64,000 nt of DNA from Paludibacteraceae bacterium (lineage in GTDB: Bacteria; Bacteroidota; Bacteroidia; Bacteroidales; Paludibacteraceae), in assembly GCA_017632345.1 (NCBI GenBank), contig JAGBRL010000069.1, forward strand, positions 1 to 64,000, given 5' to 3'. Of this stretch, positions 52,384-61,097 are shown piece by piece. Numbering within the stretch: position 1 is the first letter of the stretch; each line of letters starts with the position of its first letter. Under the pieces are notes generated by a model. The model was not told the DNA's origin. It searched no databases and worked only from the letters and a program-made list of their open reading frames with translations. Both the position numbers and the translations under genes were made by a program.

Positions 52384-53469
52384 TTACAGCTCATTCTCCT
52401 TTAGTCGCTCTGCATTCTCTGCGACAATCAGTTTATCAATAATCTCCTGAATATCTCCGCCCACGATAGCCTGCAAGTTATAAAGCGTCAGGTTGATTCT
52501 GTGGTCAGTCACACGTCCTTGCGGATAGTTGTAGGTGCGAATCTTTGCGGAGCGGTCTCCAGTAGAGACCATAGTCTTTCTTTTCGAAGATATTTCATCA
52601 AGATACTTCTGGTACTCCATATTGTATATACGCGTACGCAACTCTACCATCGCCTTCGCCTTGTTCTTCAGCTGCGACTTTTCGTCCTGGCACTGCACCG
52701 TTATACCGGTAGGGATATGCACAAGTCTGATAGCCGAGTACGTTGTGTTCACCGACTGTCCGCCATGCCCTGACGCGCAAAATATATCAGTACGAATATC
52801 GCTCTCCTTCAAGTCAATATCAAACTCGTCAGCCTCCGGCAGCACAGCCACAGTTGCCGCAGACGTATGCACACGCCCTTGCGTCTCTGTCGCCGGCACA
52901 CGCTGCACACGATGCACGCCAGACTCATACTTCAGAGTTCCGTACACGCCCTCGCCAGAGACCGTAAAGATGATTTCCTTGTAACCACCAGACGTCCCTT
53001 CGTTAAAGCTTGTGACCTCGATTCTCCACCCTTTGCTTTCGCAATATTTAGTGTACATACGGAACAAGTCGCCCGCAAAAATCGCCGCCTCGTCGCCTCC
53101 GGTTCCGCCCCTGATCTCCACAATCGCATTCTTTCCGTCCTCAGGGTCTGCAGGGATAAGGAGCAGTTTAATCTCCTCCTCCATGCACGGGATTTTAGGC
53201 TCCAGTTCCTCCAGCTCCATCTTGGCCATCTCGCGCATTTCAGGGTCGCCCTCTTCCGCAAGAATTTCCTTGGCCTCCTTGATATGAGCAAGCGCTGTCG
53301 CGTATTCCTTACGCGCCTTCATGATAAGCTCAAGGTCTCTGTACTCCTTGTTCAGCTTGACAAAGCGCTTCATGTCTGCAATAACCTCCGGGTCCGTTAT
53401 CAAAGTGGAAATCTCCTCAAACTTATGTTCCAGCCCGTCCAACCTTTCTAATAAAGAAGAATCTGCCAT
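52384..53469 (-). CDS. prfA: Peptide chain release factor 1
   Basis: This 361-residue class I release factor contains the GGQ loop ([21 protein letters not shown]) and, in the recognition domain, [20 protein letters not shown]. There PAT is the RF1-type anticodon tripeptide that reads UAA and UAG (RF2 would have SPF). The N-terminal domain is long and helical. No frameshift is present, as expected for RF1. Its own -7 box lies only 25 nt upstream of the ATG. Confidence 0.96.
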   Translation of the reverse strand: MADSSLLERLDGLEHKFEEISTLITDPEVIADMKRFVKLNKEYRDLELIMKARKEYATALAHIKEAKEILAEEGDPEMREMAKMELEELEPKIPCMEEEIKLLLIPADPEDGKNAIVEIRGGTGGDEAAIFAGDLFRMYTKYCESKGWRIEVTSFNEGTSGGYKEIIFTVSGEGVYGTLKYESGVHRVQRVPATETQGRVHTSAATVAVLPEADEFDIDLKESDIRTDIFCASGHGGQSVNTTYSAIRLVHIPTGITVQCQDEKSQLKNKAKAMVELRTRIYNMEYQKYLDEISSKRKTMVSTGDRSAKIRTYNYPQGRVTDHRINLTLYNLQAIVGGDIQEIIDKLIVAENAERLKENEL

Positions 53470-53494
53470 ATTCCGTTTTCTAATTCTAAAAGCG

Positions 53495-53502
53495 CAAAGA
53501 TA
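53495..53502 (-). promoter_or_regulatory. -7 box (TATCTTTG) for prfA
   Basis: This perfect TAnnTTTG match on the minus strand is 25 nt upstream of the prfA ATG, implying a short leader. Confidence 0.65.
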
Positions 53503-53687
53503 AGAAATATCACTTGCCTACGCAATAGTTACACGAATTGAGCACGGCTCTTTCTCAAACTTCAGCATTGTTTACGTTCTGCCACGAAGGCGGAAAAAAG
53601 CTAGAAGAGGCCTGTAAAAACTATCAGGTAGGCAGTTCTAAAATTCTTTTGAGGCATTATGACTCAAGAGAAAGTTTAAGGCGACAT

Positions 53688-54002
53688 CTACATAAAGCAT
53701 TTCACCTTATGCCCCATCGCTTCAAGATAATCTGCACATTTTTTACGAAAATCGCCCTGAACAAGAATTTCGCCGCCCCTTGCCGAGCCACCTGCACCGC
53801 AAGCCTTCTTCAAGTCAGCCGCCAACTGCTTCAGTTCTTCGTCAGACCCTTCAAACCCGTAGATAATGGTAGCCTGTTTCCCGCAACGCCCCTTTTTATC
53901 AAGTTTAATTTCAAAACTCTGCTTCTTGAAATCCGATTCCGGCTCAGTTTCCGACACATAATCGGCCGGAAGAAGCTCTGACAATTTATCCTTCCAATCC
54001 AT
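53688..54002 (-). CDS. SUI1/YciH-family translation factor-like protein
   Basis: This 104-residue protein has a SUI1 domain over most of its length: FEIKLDKKGRCGKQATIIYGFEGSDEELKQLAADLKKACGAGGSA is the hallmark (basic loop, then AADLKKACGAGGSARGGEI). The bacterial homologue YciH resembles eukaryotic eIF1 and affects start-codon selection in vitro. It is about 185 bp upstream of prfA on the same strand but prfA has its own promoter box. It is divergent from the FAH-family gene. Confidence 0.88.
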   Translation of the reverse strand: MDWKDKLSELLPADYVSETEPESDFKKQSFEIKLDKKGRCGKQATIIYGFEGSDEELKQLAADLKKACGAGGSARGGEILVQGDFRKKCADYLEAMGHKVKCFM

Positions 54003-54087
54003 AAATCACCTTTCTTAAATTCACAAAAAAGCTCGAAAACATCAAAATGAATGCTTCCGCTCAAATAAATCCTTTTTTTAATTTGTG

Positions 54088-54095
54088 CAAAAATA
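54088..54095 (-). promoter_or_regulatory. -7 box (TATTTTTG) for the SUI1-family gene
   Basis: On the minus strand, 85 nt upstream of the ATG. It is A/T-rich and therefore less certain than the perfect box just beyond it on the other strand. Confidence 0.4.
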
Positions 54096-54104
54096 TAAAA
54101 AAAT

Positions 54105-54112
54105 TATCTTTG
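54105..54112 (+). promoter_or_regulatory. -7 box (TATCTTTG) for the FAH-family gene
   Basis: This perfect TAnnTTTG match is 40 nt upstream of the ATG at 54153. Confidence 0.65.
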
Positions 54113-54152
54113 TGCGATTGCAAAACAGTGAAGCTATTCAAAATTACACAAA

Positions 54153-54770
54153 ATGAAAATTATAGCGATAGGCTGGAACTATGCCAAACATAACGAAGAA
54201 CTTAGTCAGATAAGAGGAAACGGAGCCGAACCGGTCATCTTCATGAAACCGGACACGGCGCTTTTGCGTGAGAACAAGCCGTTCTTTCTCCCAAGCTTTT
54301 CGGACGAAATTCACTATGAGGCGGAGATTGTGGTGCGCATCTGCAAGATGGGGAAAAACATCTCTCAGAAATTCGCGCCTCGATATTACGACGCCGTTGC
54401 GCTGGGCATAGACTTCACCGCACGCGACCTGCAGCGCAAGTTCAAGGAGCAAGGCTCTCCTTGGGAACTGTGCAAAGGATTTGACAACTCTGCCCCGGTA
54501 AGCGAGTTCGTGCCTAAAGAGCAGTTTGCAGACATCAACAACCTTCAGTTCCATCTTGATCTGAACAAGGAGACTGTCCAGCAAGGCAACACGAAGGATA
54601 TGATTTTCAAGATTGACGAGATTATTGAATATGCAAGCAAATTCTTCACGCTTAAAGTTGGCGATCTAATCTTCACCGGAACTCCGGCCGGGGTCGGAAA
54701 AGTCTCTGTAGGCGACCGGCTTGAAGGTTACATAGAGGACAGAAAACTTATCGACTTTGAAATTGCGTGA
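54153..54770 (+). CDS. Fumarylacetoacetate hydrolase-family protein
   Basis: This 205-residue protein consists of the FAH catalytic domain only. The start MKIIAIGWNYAKHNEEL matches the 'GxNYxxH' beginning of the family. Metal ligands are the Glu pair in IHYEAEIVV (Glu-x-Glu) and the Asp in GIDFTARDLQ. The conserved end FTGTPAGVGKVSVGD follows. Members include acylpyruvases and oxaloacetate-type decarboxylases; the substrate is not decided by the sequence. It lies 55 bp before porU on the same strand and may share its transcript. Confidence 0.88.
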   Translation: MKIIAIGWNYAKHNEELSQIRGNGAEPVIFMKPDTALLRENKPFFLPSFSDEIHYEAEIVVRICKMGKNISQKFAPRYYDAVALGIDFTARDLQRKFKEQGSPWELCKGFDNSAPVSEFVPKEQFADINNLQFHLDLNKETVQQGNTKDMIFKIDEIIEYASKFFTLKVGDLIFTGTPAGVGKVSVGDRLEGYIEDRKLIDFEIA

Positions 54771-54825
54771 TTTAAAGTTACGCAAGATTCCAAGTCGGCT
54801 CAAACAATTTAGCATTTAAAGATTT

Positions 54826-57800
54826 ATGAGAAACATACTTTTATTGATATTGTCACTTTTCGCCTCCGTTCAACTAACGGCCGGCGAAAGGGAGTACGCC
54901 AACAAATCAGTCTTGTCCGAAGGCAAATGGGTCAAGGTTAAGGTTTCGCAGACTGGCGTGCACCAGCTCTCCTTCAGCGACCTCAAAGCCATGGGATTTG
55001 ACGACCCTTCAAAAATCAGGGTTTTCGGATATGGAGGCGAAATGCTCAGCGAGAGCCTTTACAGCAATTACATCGACGACCTTCCGGAAGTGCCGCTTTA
55101 CCAAGGAAGCGACTTTTTCCTGTTCTACGCAAAAGGCTCCATAAAGTGGAAATACTCAGCAAGCAGCAGGCCTCGTTTCACTTTTGAGGAGAACCCTTAT
55201 TCTGACGACGGATATTACTTCATCACGTCCGCTATGTCGGCTGGCAAAAGAATTGCCGCAGAACAAGCTTACACGGACGCTAACACCGAGGTCTCCACAT
55301 ACACAGACTATAAAATGATAAAAAAAGACGAGATTAACGTAGCTCACGGAGGCCGAAATCTCTATGGTGACATGATCTCTGCAAATAACTCCAAGTCTTA
55401 CAGCTTCTCATTCCCTAATTTCACAGAGGGAACAAAAGCCGACGTGGTTGCAACCGTTGTTTCCACGGCAGAGACAAAGTCCTCTTTCACTTTGTCTTCC
55501 GGCGGAATAAGCGACTCTAAAAACTTATCTGCCATAAGCGGATACACAAAAGGTGTTGGAAGTGTGCTTTCTGTAAATATTGACGCATCGAGCCGCATAA
55601 ACGCATCGCTTAAATACAGTTCGTCTTTAGCCTCCGCAAAAGGGTACATTGACCACATTGTAGCGAATATGACTTGCGACATAAAGATGGTTGGCAGCTC
55701 GCTCTCCTTCCGCAACGCAGAATGTGTCGGCAACGCTAACATGACAAAATTCACTGTCAAAAACTCCGGACAGAACACAATAGTGTGGAATGTGACAAAC
55801 GCTCTCGACGTAAGGCAGATGCAAACGACTCTGTCCGGCGATGAGCTGTCTTTTGTTGCTCCTACAGAAACGTTACAGGAGTTTGTGGCGATAAATCCGT
55901 CAGGAACGTTTCCTAAGCCTGATTTCGTGTCTGACGTGAAGAATCAGAACCTCCACAGTTTAGACGGCGCGGAGCTTGTCATTGTCACAAATAAAGCATT
56001 CGAAAGTCAGGCCTATCAGATTGCGAGTCTGCACGAGGATTTTGACAACATGACAACATTGGTAGTCACTCCTGACGTCATCTACAACGAATTTTCTTCA
56101 GGCACGCCAGACGCCACCGCTATAAGGGCGTTCATGAAGATGCTTTTTGACAGAAGTTTAGAGTCTGACGGCTCTTTCATCCAACCTAAGTATCTTCTTC
56201 TTTTGGGCGACGGCTCCTACGATAACAAAGGGGTGCTCGCAACAAAAAACTCTCCTGCAAGGAACTTCGTTCTGACATACCAAGAAACAAACTCCTTGGA
56301 CGAGACTCAAGCGATTTGCATGGATGACTACTACAGCCATTTGGAAGACTGCTCCACTTATGTGTCAAAATCTGCCGTAAGCAACATCGGGGTTGGAAGA
56401 CTCCCTGTATCTAACGAAATTGAGGCAGACAACATGGTGGCAAAGATAGAGAACTTCATAAAGGACACAAACAAAGGCGACTGGAAAAACAAAATCTGCT
56501 TCGTGATAGACGACAACGAAGGGTCGCCTTCCAGCTACCACATATTCTTGAATGCGGCGGAACAATTGTCAAGGACAATCTACGAAACAGACAACAGTTA
56601 CGAAATAAAGAAGCTCTATTACGACGCCTACACCAGAGTGGTGGGTTCTAACGGAGCCAGATACCCGGAAATTTCAAGGTTAATGTCTGAGCAGATAGAC
56701 AACGGTGTTGCTTTGCTAAACTACATCGGGCACAGCAACACTACTGGCTGGTCTGCGGAGCGAACAATGTCGCAAAATGAGATGTCAGGCCTGTTCAACA
56801 AAATACAGGGCGTATGGGTCTCTTCCAGCTGCGAATTTTCACGCTTCGACGCTCCTACCGAATCCGGAGGCGAAACTTTGATTCTGAACCCTTACGGCGG
56901 AGGTATTGGTGTTGTGAGCAGCACGAGAACTGCCTACGCCAATGAGAACAACACCCTGAACAATCATTTCATCAACGCGTTTCTCGTCAAGGAAAACAGA
57001 ATTGGAGACTTCCTCAAAGAGGCTAAAAACGCTATGGGCCATGACTCCAACAAACGTTGCTTCTCGCTTCTTGGCGACCCTGCCCTGTCGCTTATGAGAC
57101 CCGACTACTCTGTCAGCATCTCCTCCATAAAAACCAGAGACAACATCTCTGACGAATACAAGGAGTCCGACACGCTGAAAGCTTTATCCAGAGTTCTTAT
57201 AAGCGGTTCAATTAGCGACAGCCAGAAAAACATCGCAAGCAACTTTTCCGGAAGCATGAACGTTGTGATATACGACAAAAAACAGGTCTTGTCAACTAAG
57301 GGTAACCTAAATTTGTCTAGCGACAAATATGTCACAACATACACAGACTACCCTAACAAGCTGTTCTCCGGCGTTGTTGAGATTAACGACGGCAAATTCA
57401 GTTTTGACTTCATCGTGCCTAAAGACATAAACTATCAGTACGGAGCCGGACGCATTGTGTTCTACGCGATAGATAATGTTAACGGTTACGAAGCGAAGGG
57501 CTACTCGGAAGATTTCGTGATTGGAGGCAGCAACGACAACGCCAACTGGGAGAATGAAGGCCCGAACGTGAATGTGTTTGTCAACTCTGACTTCTTTAAA
57601 GATGGCAGCAAGGTGAACGAATCGCCTCTCTTCTTTGCGGAGATTAGCGACGAAAACGGAATCAACTCTTCCGGCTGCGGCATCGGTCACGACATTACGC
57701 TGACAACCCAAGACGGCAACACCATCGTGCTTAATTCCGATTTCATTTACGATATGGGAAGCTGCACATCCGGCAGCGTGTCTTACAAATTCAAAGACCT

Positions 57801-58206
57801 CGCCGAAGGAAAGTACACACTGACCTTCAAGGTTTGGGACTTGCTGAACAACTCCACCTCAAAGACACTGAACTTCACTGTCGTCAAAGGGCTGCCTATC
57901 AGCATAGGCGAAATTTCTGCGTCGCCGAACCCGGCCAAAGAGTCCGTGAAGTTCACCATCAAATATGACCGCCCGGACGAACTGACGTTCTACAAAGTCA
58001 GAATATACGACCTGAACGGACGTATGCTGAAAGAACTGGAAGGGAAAGACAAGGTAGAGAACGCCTCGATGACTCTTGACTGGGATTTGACAGACAGCAA
58101 CGGAAGACGAGTTGACGCCGGCGTTTATGTTTATCGCATGATGATGAAAACTGAGTCGAGCGATTTTTCTGGCAAATCCGAAAAAATTATGGTGCTGCCA
58201 CAATAA
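54826..58206 (+). CDS. porU: PorU, sortase-like C25 peptidase of the type IX secretion system
   Basis: This 1126-residue protein has a signal peptide (about 1-19). The N-terminal beta region (KVSQTGVHQLSFSDLKAMGF, IRVFGYGGEMLSE) is typical of PorU. The gingipain-type caspase-hemoglobinase domain lies at about 370-740: LLLLGDGSYDNKG, GVGRLPVSNEIEADNMV, the catalytic His636 in YIGHSNTTGW and Cys669 in VSSSCEFSRFD. The C-terminus carries an Ig-like part and a sorting-type domain (ISASPNPAKESVKFTIKYD, VDAGVYVYRMMMKTE). PorU removes the sorting domain of T9SS cargo at the outer membrane and attaches them to A-LPS. porV lies 75 bp downstream. PorU normally keeps its own sorting domain. Confidence 0.93.
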   Translation: MRNILLLILSLFASVQLTAGEREYANKSVLSEGKWVKVKVSQTGVHQLSFSDLKAMGFDDPSKIRVFGYGGEMLSESLYSNYIDDLPEVPLYQGSDFFLFYAKGSIKWKYSASSRPRFTFEENPYSDDGYYFITSAMSAGKRIAAEQAYTDANTEVSTYTDYKMIKKDEINVAHGGRNLYGDMISANNSKSYSFSFPNFTEGTKADVVATVVSTAETKSSFTLSSGGISDSKNLSAISGYTKGVGSVLSVNIDASSRINASLKYSSSLASAKGYIDHIVANMTCDIKMVGSSLSFRNAECVGNANMTKFTVKNSGQNTIVWNVTNALDVRQMQTTLSGDELSFVAPTETLQEFVAINPSGTFPKPDFVSDVKNQNLHSLDGAELVIVTNKAFESQAYQIASLHEDFDNMTTLVVTPDVIYNEFSSGTPDATAIRAFMKMLFDRSLESDGSFIQPKYLLLLGDGSYDNKGVLATKNSPARNFVLTYQETNSLDETQAICMDDYYSHLEDCSTYVSKSAVSNIGVGRLPVSNEIEADNMVAKIENFIKDTNKGDWKNKICFVIDDNEGSPSSYHIFLNAAEQLSRTIYETDNSYEIKKLYYDAYTRVVGSNGARYPEISRLMSEQIDNGVALLNYIGHSNTTGWSAERTMSQNEMSGLFNKIQGVWVSSSCEFSRFDAPTESGGETLILNPYGGGIGVVSSTRTAYANENNTLNNHFINAFLVKENRIGDFLKEAKNAMGHDSNKRCFSLLGDPALSLMRPDYSVSISSIKTRDNISDEYKESDTLKALSRVLISGSISDSQKNIASNFSGSMNVVIYDKKQVLSTKGNLNLSSDKYVTTYTDYPNKLFSGVVEINDGKFSFDFIVPKDINYQYGAGRIVFYAIDNVNGYEAKGYSEDFVIGGSNDNANWENEGPNVNVFVNSDFFKDGSKVNESPLFFAEISDENGINSSGCGIGHDITLTTQDGNTIVLNSDFIYDMGSCTSGSVSYKFKDLAEGKYTLTFKVWDLLNNSTSKTLNFTVVKGLPISIGEISASPNPAKESVKFTIKYDRPDELTFYKVRIYDLNGRMLKELEGKDKVENASMTLDWDLTDSNGRRVDAGVYVYRMMMKTESSDFSGKSEKIMVLPQ

Positions 58207-58225
58207 ATATGTAACAATAAAGTTA

Positions 58226-58233
58226 TATATTTG
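58226..58233 (+). promoter_or_regulatory. -7 box (TATATTTG) for porV
   Basis: This perfect TAnnTTTG match is 48 nt upstream of the porV ATG, so porV can be expressed apart from porU, fitting its higher required amount. Confidence 0.6.
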
Positions 58234-58281
58234 TGGCATTATAAAACATAAAAAAGATAACAAGCTAAGTTCATATATAAA

Positions 58282-59472
58282 ATGAAGAAAAAACTTAATG
58301 CGCTTTTGCTGTTTGCAATGTTTTTTTGCGGCAGTGCTATGGCTGGAGAGAAAGATGACATGTTCAATCCGCTTCAAACTGCGGTTCCGTCGCTATCTAT
58401 TGCGCCGGATGCCCGAGGCGGCGCCTTGGGAGATGTTGGTGCGGCTACTTCCGCAGATGTCAACTCTCAGTATTGGAACCCTGCAAAGTATGCGGCAATG
58501 GACGGACGCGGAGGCGTTTCTCTATCTTACACACCCTGGCTACGTAAAATAGTGAACGACATAGACCTGGTTTATCTTGCAGGTTATTACAAACTTGACG
58601 AGGTTTCTGCTCTCAGTGCTTCTTTCAGATACTTCTCTTACGGAGAAATTAATTTGACGGACCTCAATCCATCAGGCGAACCTGTGGAGGTCGGAACAGC
58701 AAAGCCTTACGAATTTGCAGTTGACTTGGGCTATTCTCGAGCTTTGTCTGAACGTTGGACCGCTGCTGTCGCTTTGCGCTTTATCCTGTCTGACATCACT
58801 AACGGCATGGACGACGAGGACGGCACTTACACTTCTGGCAAGGCTGTCGGAGCCGACGTTGCAGCGTACTATAAAGCTCCTATCTCTTTAGGAGAAAAGC
58901 GTACTGCTAACGCTTCTTTCGGTTTCAATATCTCAAACATCGGCTCTAAGATTTCTTATGACGACGGAGAGACTTCTCAGTTTATCCCTACTAACTTGAG
59001 AGTCGGAGGCGCTTTTGAATATCCTTTCGACGAATACAACTCTGTAACTGTCGCTTTGGACTTGAACAAACTGCTGATTCCGTCAACTCCTGTCAGAACA
59101 GCAGAAATGTCTGACGAAGAGTATGAAGAAGAGCTTCAGAACTACCGCGATATGTCTTCTGTCTCTGGCATCTTCAAGTCATTCGGAGACGCTCCAGGCG
59201 GATTTGAAGAAGAGATGAAGGAGATTATGTGGTCTGTGGGGCTTGAATACTCTTACAACAAGCAGTTCATGGTGCGCGGTGGTTATTTCCACGAATCCGA
59301 GTCTAAAGGTAACAGAAAGTATTTCTCTCTTGGTGCCGGATTCAAACTGAGCGTGTTTGAACTTAACGCTGCTTACTTGATTTCTACAGCTCAGTCGAAC
59401 CCGCTCGACCAGACTCTAAGATTCTCGCTTGGCTTCAACCTTGAAGGCATGAAGAAATTGGTCGAAAATTAA
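58282..59472 (+). CDS. porV: PorV, outer-membrane shuttle protein of the type IX secretion system
   Basis: This 396-residue protein has a signal peptide (about 1-21, ending AMA) and a FadL/UPF0164-like beta-barrel pattern. The family opening is TAVPSLSIAPDARGGALGDVGAATSADVNS (seen as SIAPDARGGALGDVGAAT), then YWNPAKYA. Alternating strands follow, and the end is LRFSLGFNLEGM. PorV carries cargo from the Sov translocon to PorU and the attachment complex. It sits directly behind porU, as in other T9SS-bearing Bacteroidetes, and is followed by a terminator. Confidence 0.93.
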   Translation: MKKKLNALLLFAMFFCGSAMAGEKDDMFNPLQTAVPSLSIAPDARGGALGDVGAATSADVNSQYWNPAKYAAMDGRGGVSLSYTPWLRKIVNDIDLVYLAGYYKLDEVSALSASFRYFSYGEINLTDLNPSGEPVEVGTAKPYEFAVDLGYSRALSERWTAAVALRFILSDITNGMDDEDGTYTSGKAVGADVAAYYKAPISLGEKRTANASFGFNISNIGSKISYDDGETSQFIPTNLRVGGAFEYPFDEYNSVTVALDLNKLLIPSTPVRTAEMSDEEYEEELQNYRDMSSVSGIFKSFGDAPGGFEEEMKEIMWSVGLEYSYNKQFMVRGGYFHESESKGNRKYFSLGAGFKLSVFELNAAYLISTAQSNPLDQTLRFSLGFNLEGMKKLVEN

Positions 59473-59500
59473 TGTGATGAAATTTTAAGCTTAAACATAC

Positions 59501-59529
59501 AAGGGAATCTTTACGGGTTCCCTTTTTTT
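59501..59529 (+). terminator. Rho-independent terminator of porV
   Basis: GGGAATC (59503-59509) pairs with GGTTCCC (59516-59522, one wobble) around TTTACG, with T-run after. Confidence 0.88.
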
Positions 59530-59542
59530 CAATTATACTATT

Positions 59543-60022
59543 ATGAAGATTCGAGTAGGACAAGGTTTTGACGTTCATCAGTTTGCTGAAGGCCGTGACT
59601 TATGGCTTGGAGGCATCAAAATTCCGCACGACAGAGGGCTGCTCGGCCACTCCGACGCGGACGTGCTAATTCACGCTATTTGCGACGCGCTTCTGGGCGC
59701 GGCTAATTTAAGAGACATCGGCACGCACTTCCCTGACAACGACAACAACTTCAAAAACATAGACAGCAAAATATTGCTCAAAAAGACAAAAGAGCTTCTT
59801 GCTCAGAAAGGTTTCAGAATAGGGAACATAGACTCAATCGTGTGCGCGCAGGAGCCAAAGTTGAAACCTCACATCGACGCTATGCAAGCTTGCCTTGCAG
59901 ACGTTTTGGAGATAGACACTGAAGACATTTCCGTAAAAGCCACCACAACCGAAAAACTCGGTTTCGTCGGACGCAAGGAGGGCATTGCCGCATACGCCAC
60001 AGTTCTTATTGAAAAAGTTTGA
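59543..60022 (+). CDS. ispF: 2-C-methyl-D-erythritol 2,4-cyclodiphosphate synthase
   Basis: This 159-residue enzyme of the MEP isoprenoid pathway is trimeric with zinc at the active site. The start RVGQGFDVHQFAEGRDLWLGG gives the Asp-x-His metal site, followed by LLGHSDADVLIHAICDALLGA and IGTHFPDND. The end is SVKATTTEKLGFVGRKEGIAAYA. Length is normal. Neighbouring MEP genes are not in the window. Confidence 0.96.
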   Translation: MKIRVGQGFDVHQFAEGRDLWLGGIKIPHDRGLLGHSDADVLIHAICDALLGAANLRDIGTHFPDNDNNFKNIDSKILLKKTKELLAQKGFRIGNIDSIVCAQEPKLKPHIDAMQACLADVLEIDTEDISVKATTTEKLGFVGRKEGIAAYATVLIEKV

Positions 60023-60117
60023 ACTACATGCGAGTTTATAGCCTTTTAAATTTGTATTTAATGAATAATTTGTATTTCTTTGTGTTTTGCTGACTTTGTT
60101 AATTTTTAGACAATTAA

Positions 60118-60657
60118 ATGAACCCGATTGAGATTCTTGAAAAATATTACAATCCAAAAAGCGAGGCTTATAAAATCTTGCTGCACCACTCTCACGATGT
60201 CGCATACAAAGCTTTGATGCTTGCAAAAAACCGGCTGGATTTGAATCCTGACCTGCGTTTCATCGAAGAGGCCGCTATGTTGCACGACATAGGCATTTGC
60301 AAAACTTTCGCGCCCGACATCTTTTGCGACGGAGACAACGCATACCTGTGCCACGGATTCCTTGGAAGCGAAATAATGATGAAGGAGGGCTACCCTCTGC
60401 ATGCAATGGTGTGCGAACGCCACACTGGCACCGGGCTGTCTCTTGAATACATCATAGAGAACGATTTGCCGCTGCCGCGCAGAAATATGCTTCCTATATC
60501 TATAGAAGAGCAAATTGTATGTTTCGCGGACAATTTCTTCTCTAAAACACACTTAGGCGAAGAGAGAAGCATAAAAAAGGCCAGACTGAAACTGGAAAAG
60601 TACGGCTACGAAACGGTGCAGAGATTCGACAAATGGTGCAAAATGTTTATAGATTAA
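60118..60657 (+). CDS. HD-domain phosphohydrolase family protein
   Basis: This 179-residue protein has an HD domain over its first 140 residues: ILLHHSHDVAYKALMLAKN (first His), AAMLHDIGICKTF (the His-Asp pair), CHGFLGSEIMMKEGY, VCERHTGTG and IVCFADNFFSK (last Asp). All five metal ligands appear present, so it should bind metal and hydrolyse a phosphate ester or nucleotide; the substrate is unknown. It lies 95 bp after ispF and 9 bp before the C_GCAxxG_C_C gene. Confidence 0.85.
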   Translation: MNPIEILEKYYNPKSEAYKILLHHSHDVAYKALMLAKNRLDLNPDLRFIEEAAMLHDIGICKTFAPDIFCDGDNAYLCHGFLGSEIMMKEGYPLHAMVCERHTGTGLSLEYIIENDLPLPRRNMLPISIEEQIVCFADNFFSKTHLGEERSIKKARLKLEKYGYETVQRFDKWCKMFID

Positions 60658-60666
60658 ACTTACGTT

Positions 60667-61014
60667 ATGAACAGAACAAAATCAGAAAATTACTTTCATG
60701 CAGAACCTGAAAAGTTAAACTGCGCTCAGTCCATTCTCAAAGGATTTCAGAACGAGTTCGGCGTAGACGACTCCACGATAGCTCAATTCAGGGCTTGGGG
60801 CGGCGGCCGTGTCGAAGGAGGAACTTGCGGAGCCCTGTTCGCGGCTAATTACCTCTTGGAAAAACGAGGACTGCCAAAAATCAACGCTGAATTCGCAAAG
60901 CGCGCAGGGGCAGAACGCTGCGTCGACATAAAAAAAGAAAATAAAACGCCTTGCGTTACTTGCGTGAAAATCGCAGACGAAATCATCGAGCAACTCATTT
61001 CAGAAAGCAAATAA
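60667..61014 (+). CDS. C_GCAxxG_C_C family protein
   Basis: This 115-residue protein contains LNCAQSILKGFQ, then WGGGRVEGGTCGALFAANYLL and a final pair CVDIKKENKTPCVTCVKIA. The set of conserved cysteines is the hallmark of this small family, probably redox-active or metal-binding; its function is not established. It is 9 bp after the HD-domain gene and ends in a bidirectional terminator. Confidence 0.85.
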   Translation: MNRTKSENYFHAEPEKLNCAQSILKGFQNEFGVDDSTIAQFRAWGGGRVEGGTCGALFAANYLLEKRGLPKINAEFAKRAGAERCVDIKKENKTPCVTCVKIADEIIEQLISESK

Positions 61015-61029
61015 CATTTCTGCATAAGA

Positions 61030-61079
61030 AAAGTCGGAACTGAAAGCGCTTTTTAAAGCAACTCTCCTGTTCCGACTTT
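61030..61079. terminator. Bidirectional terminator
   Basis: AAAGTCGGAAC (61030-61040) and GTTCCGACTTT (61069-61079) form an 11-bp perfect stem with a 28-nt loop between convergent genes. Confidence 0.8.
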
Positions 61080-61097
61080 AAGTTTTCACCCACAAAA

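Noticed and set aside
53538..53981. 147-codon plus-strand ORF opposite the SUI1 gene
   Set aside because: It overlaps the conserved SUI1 frame and the translation shows no domain.
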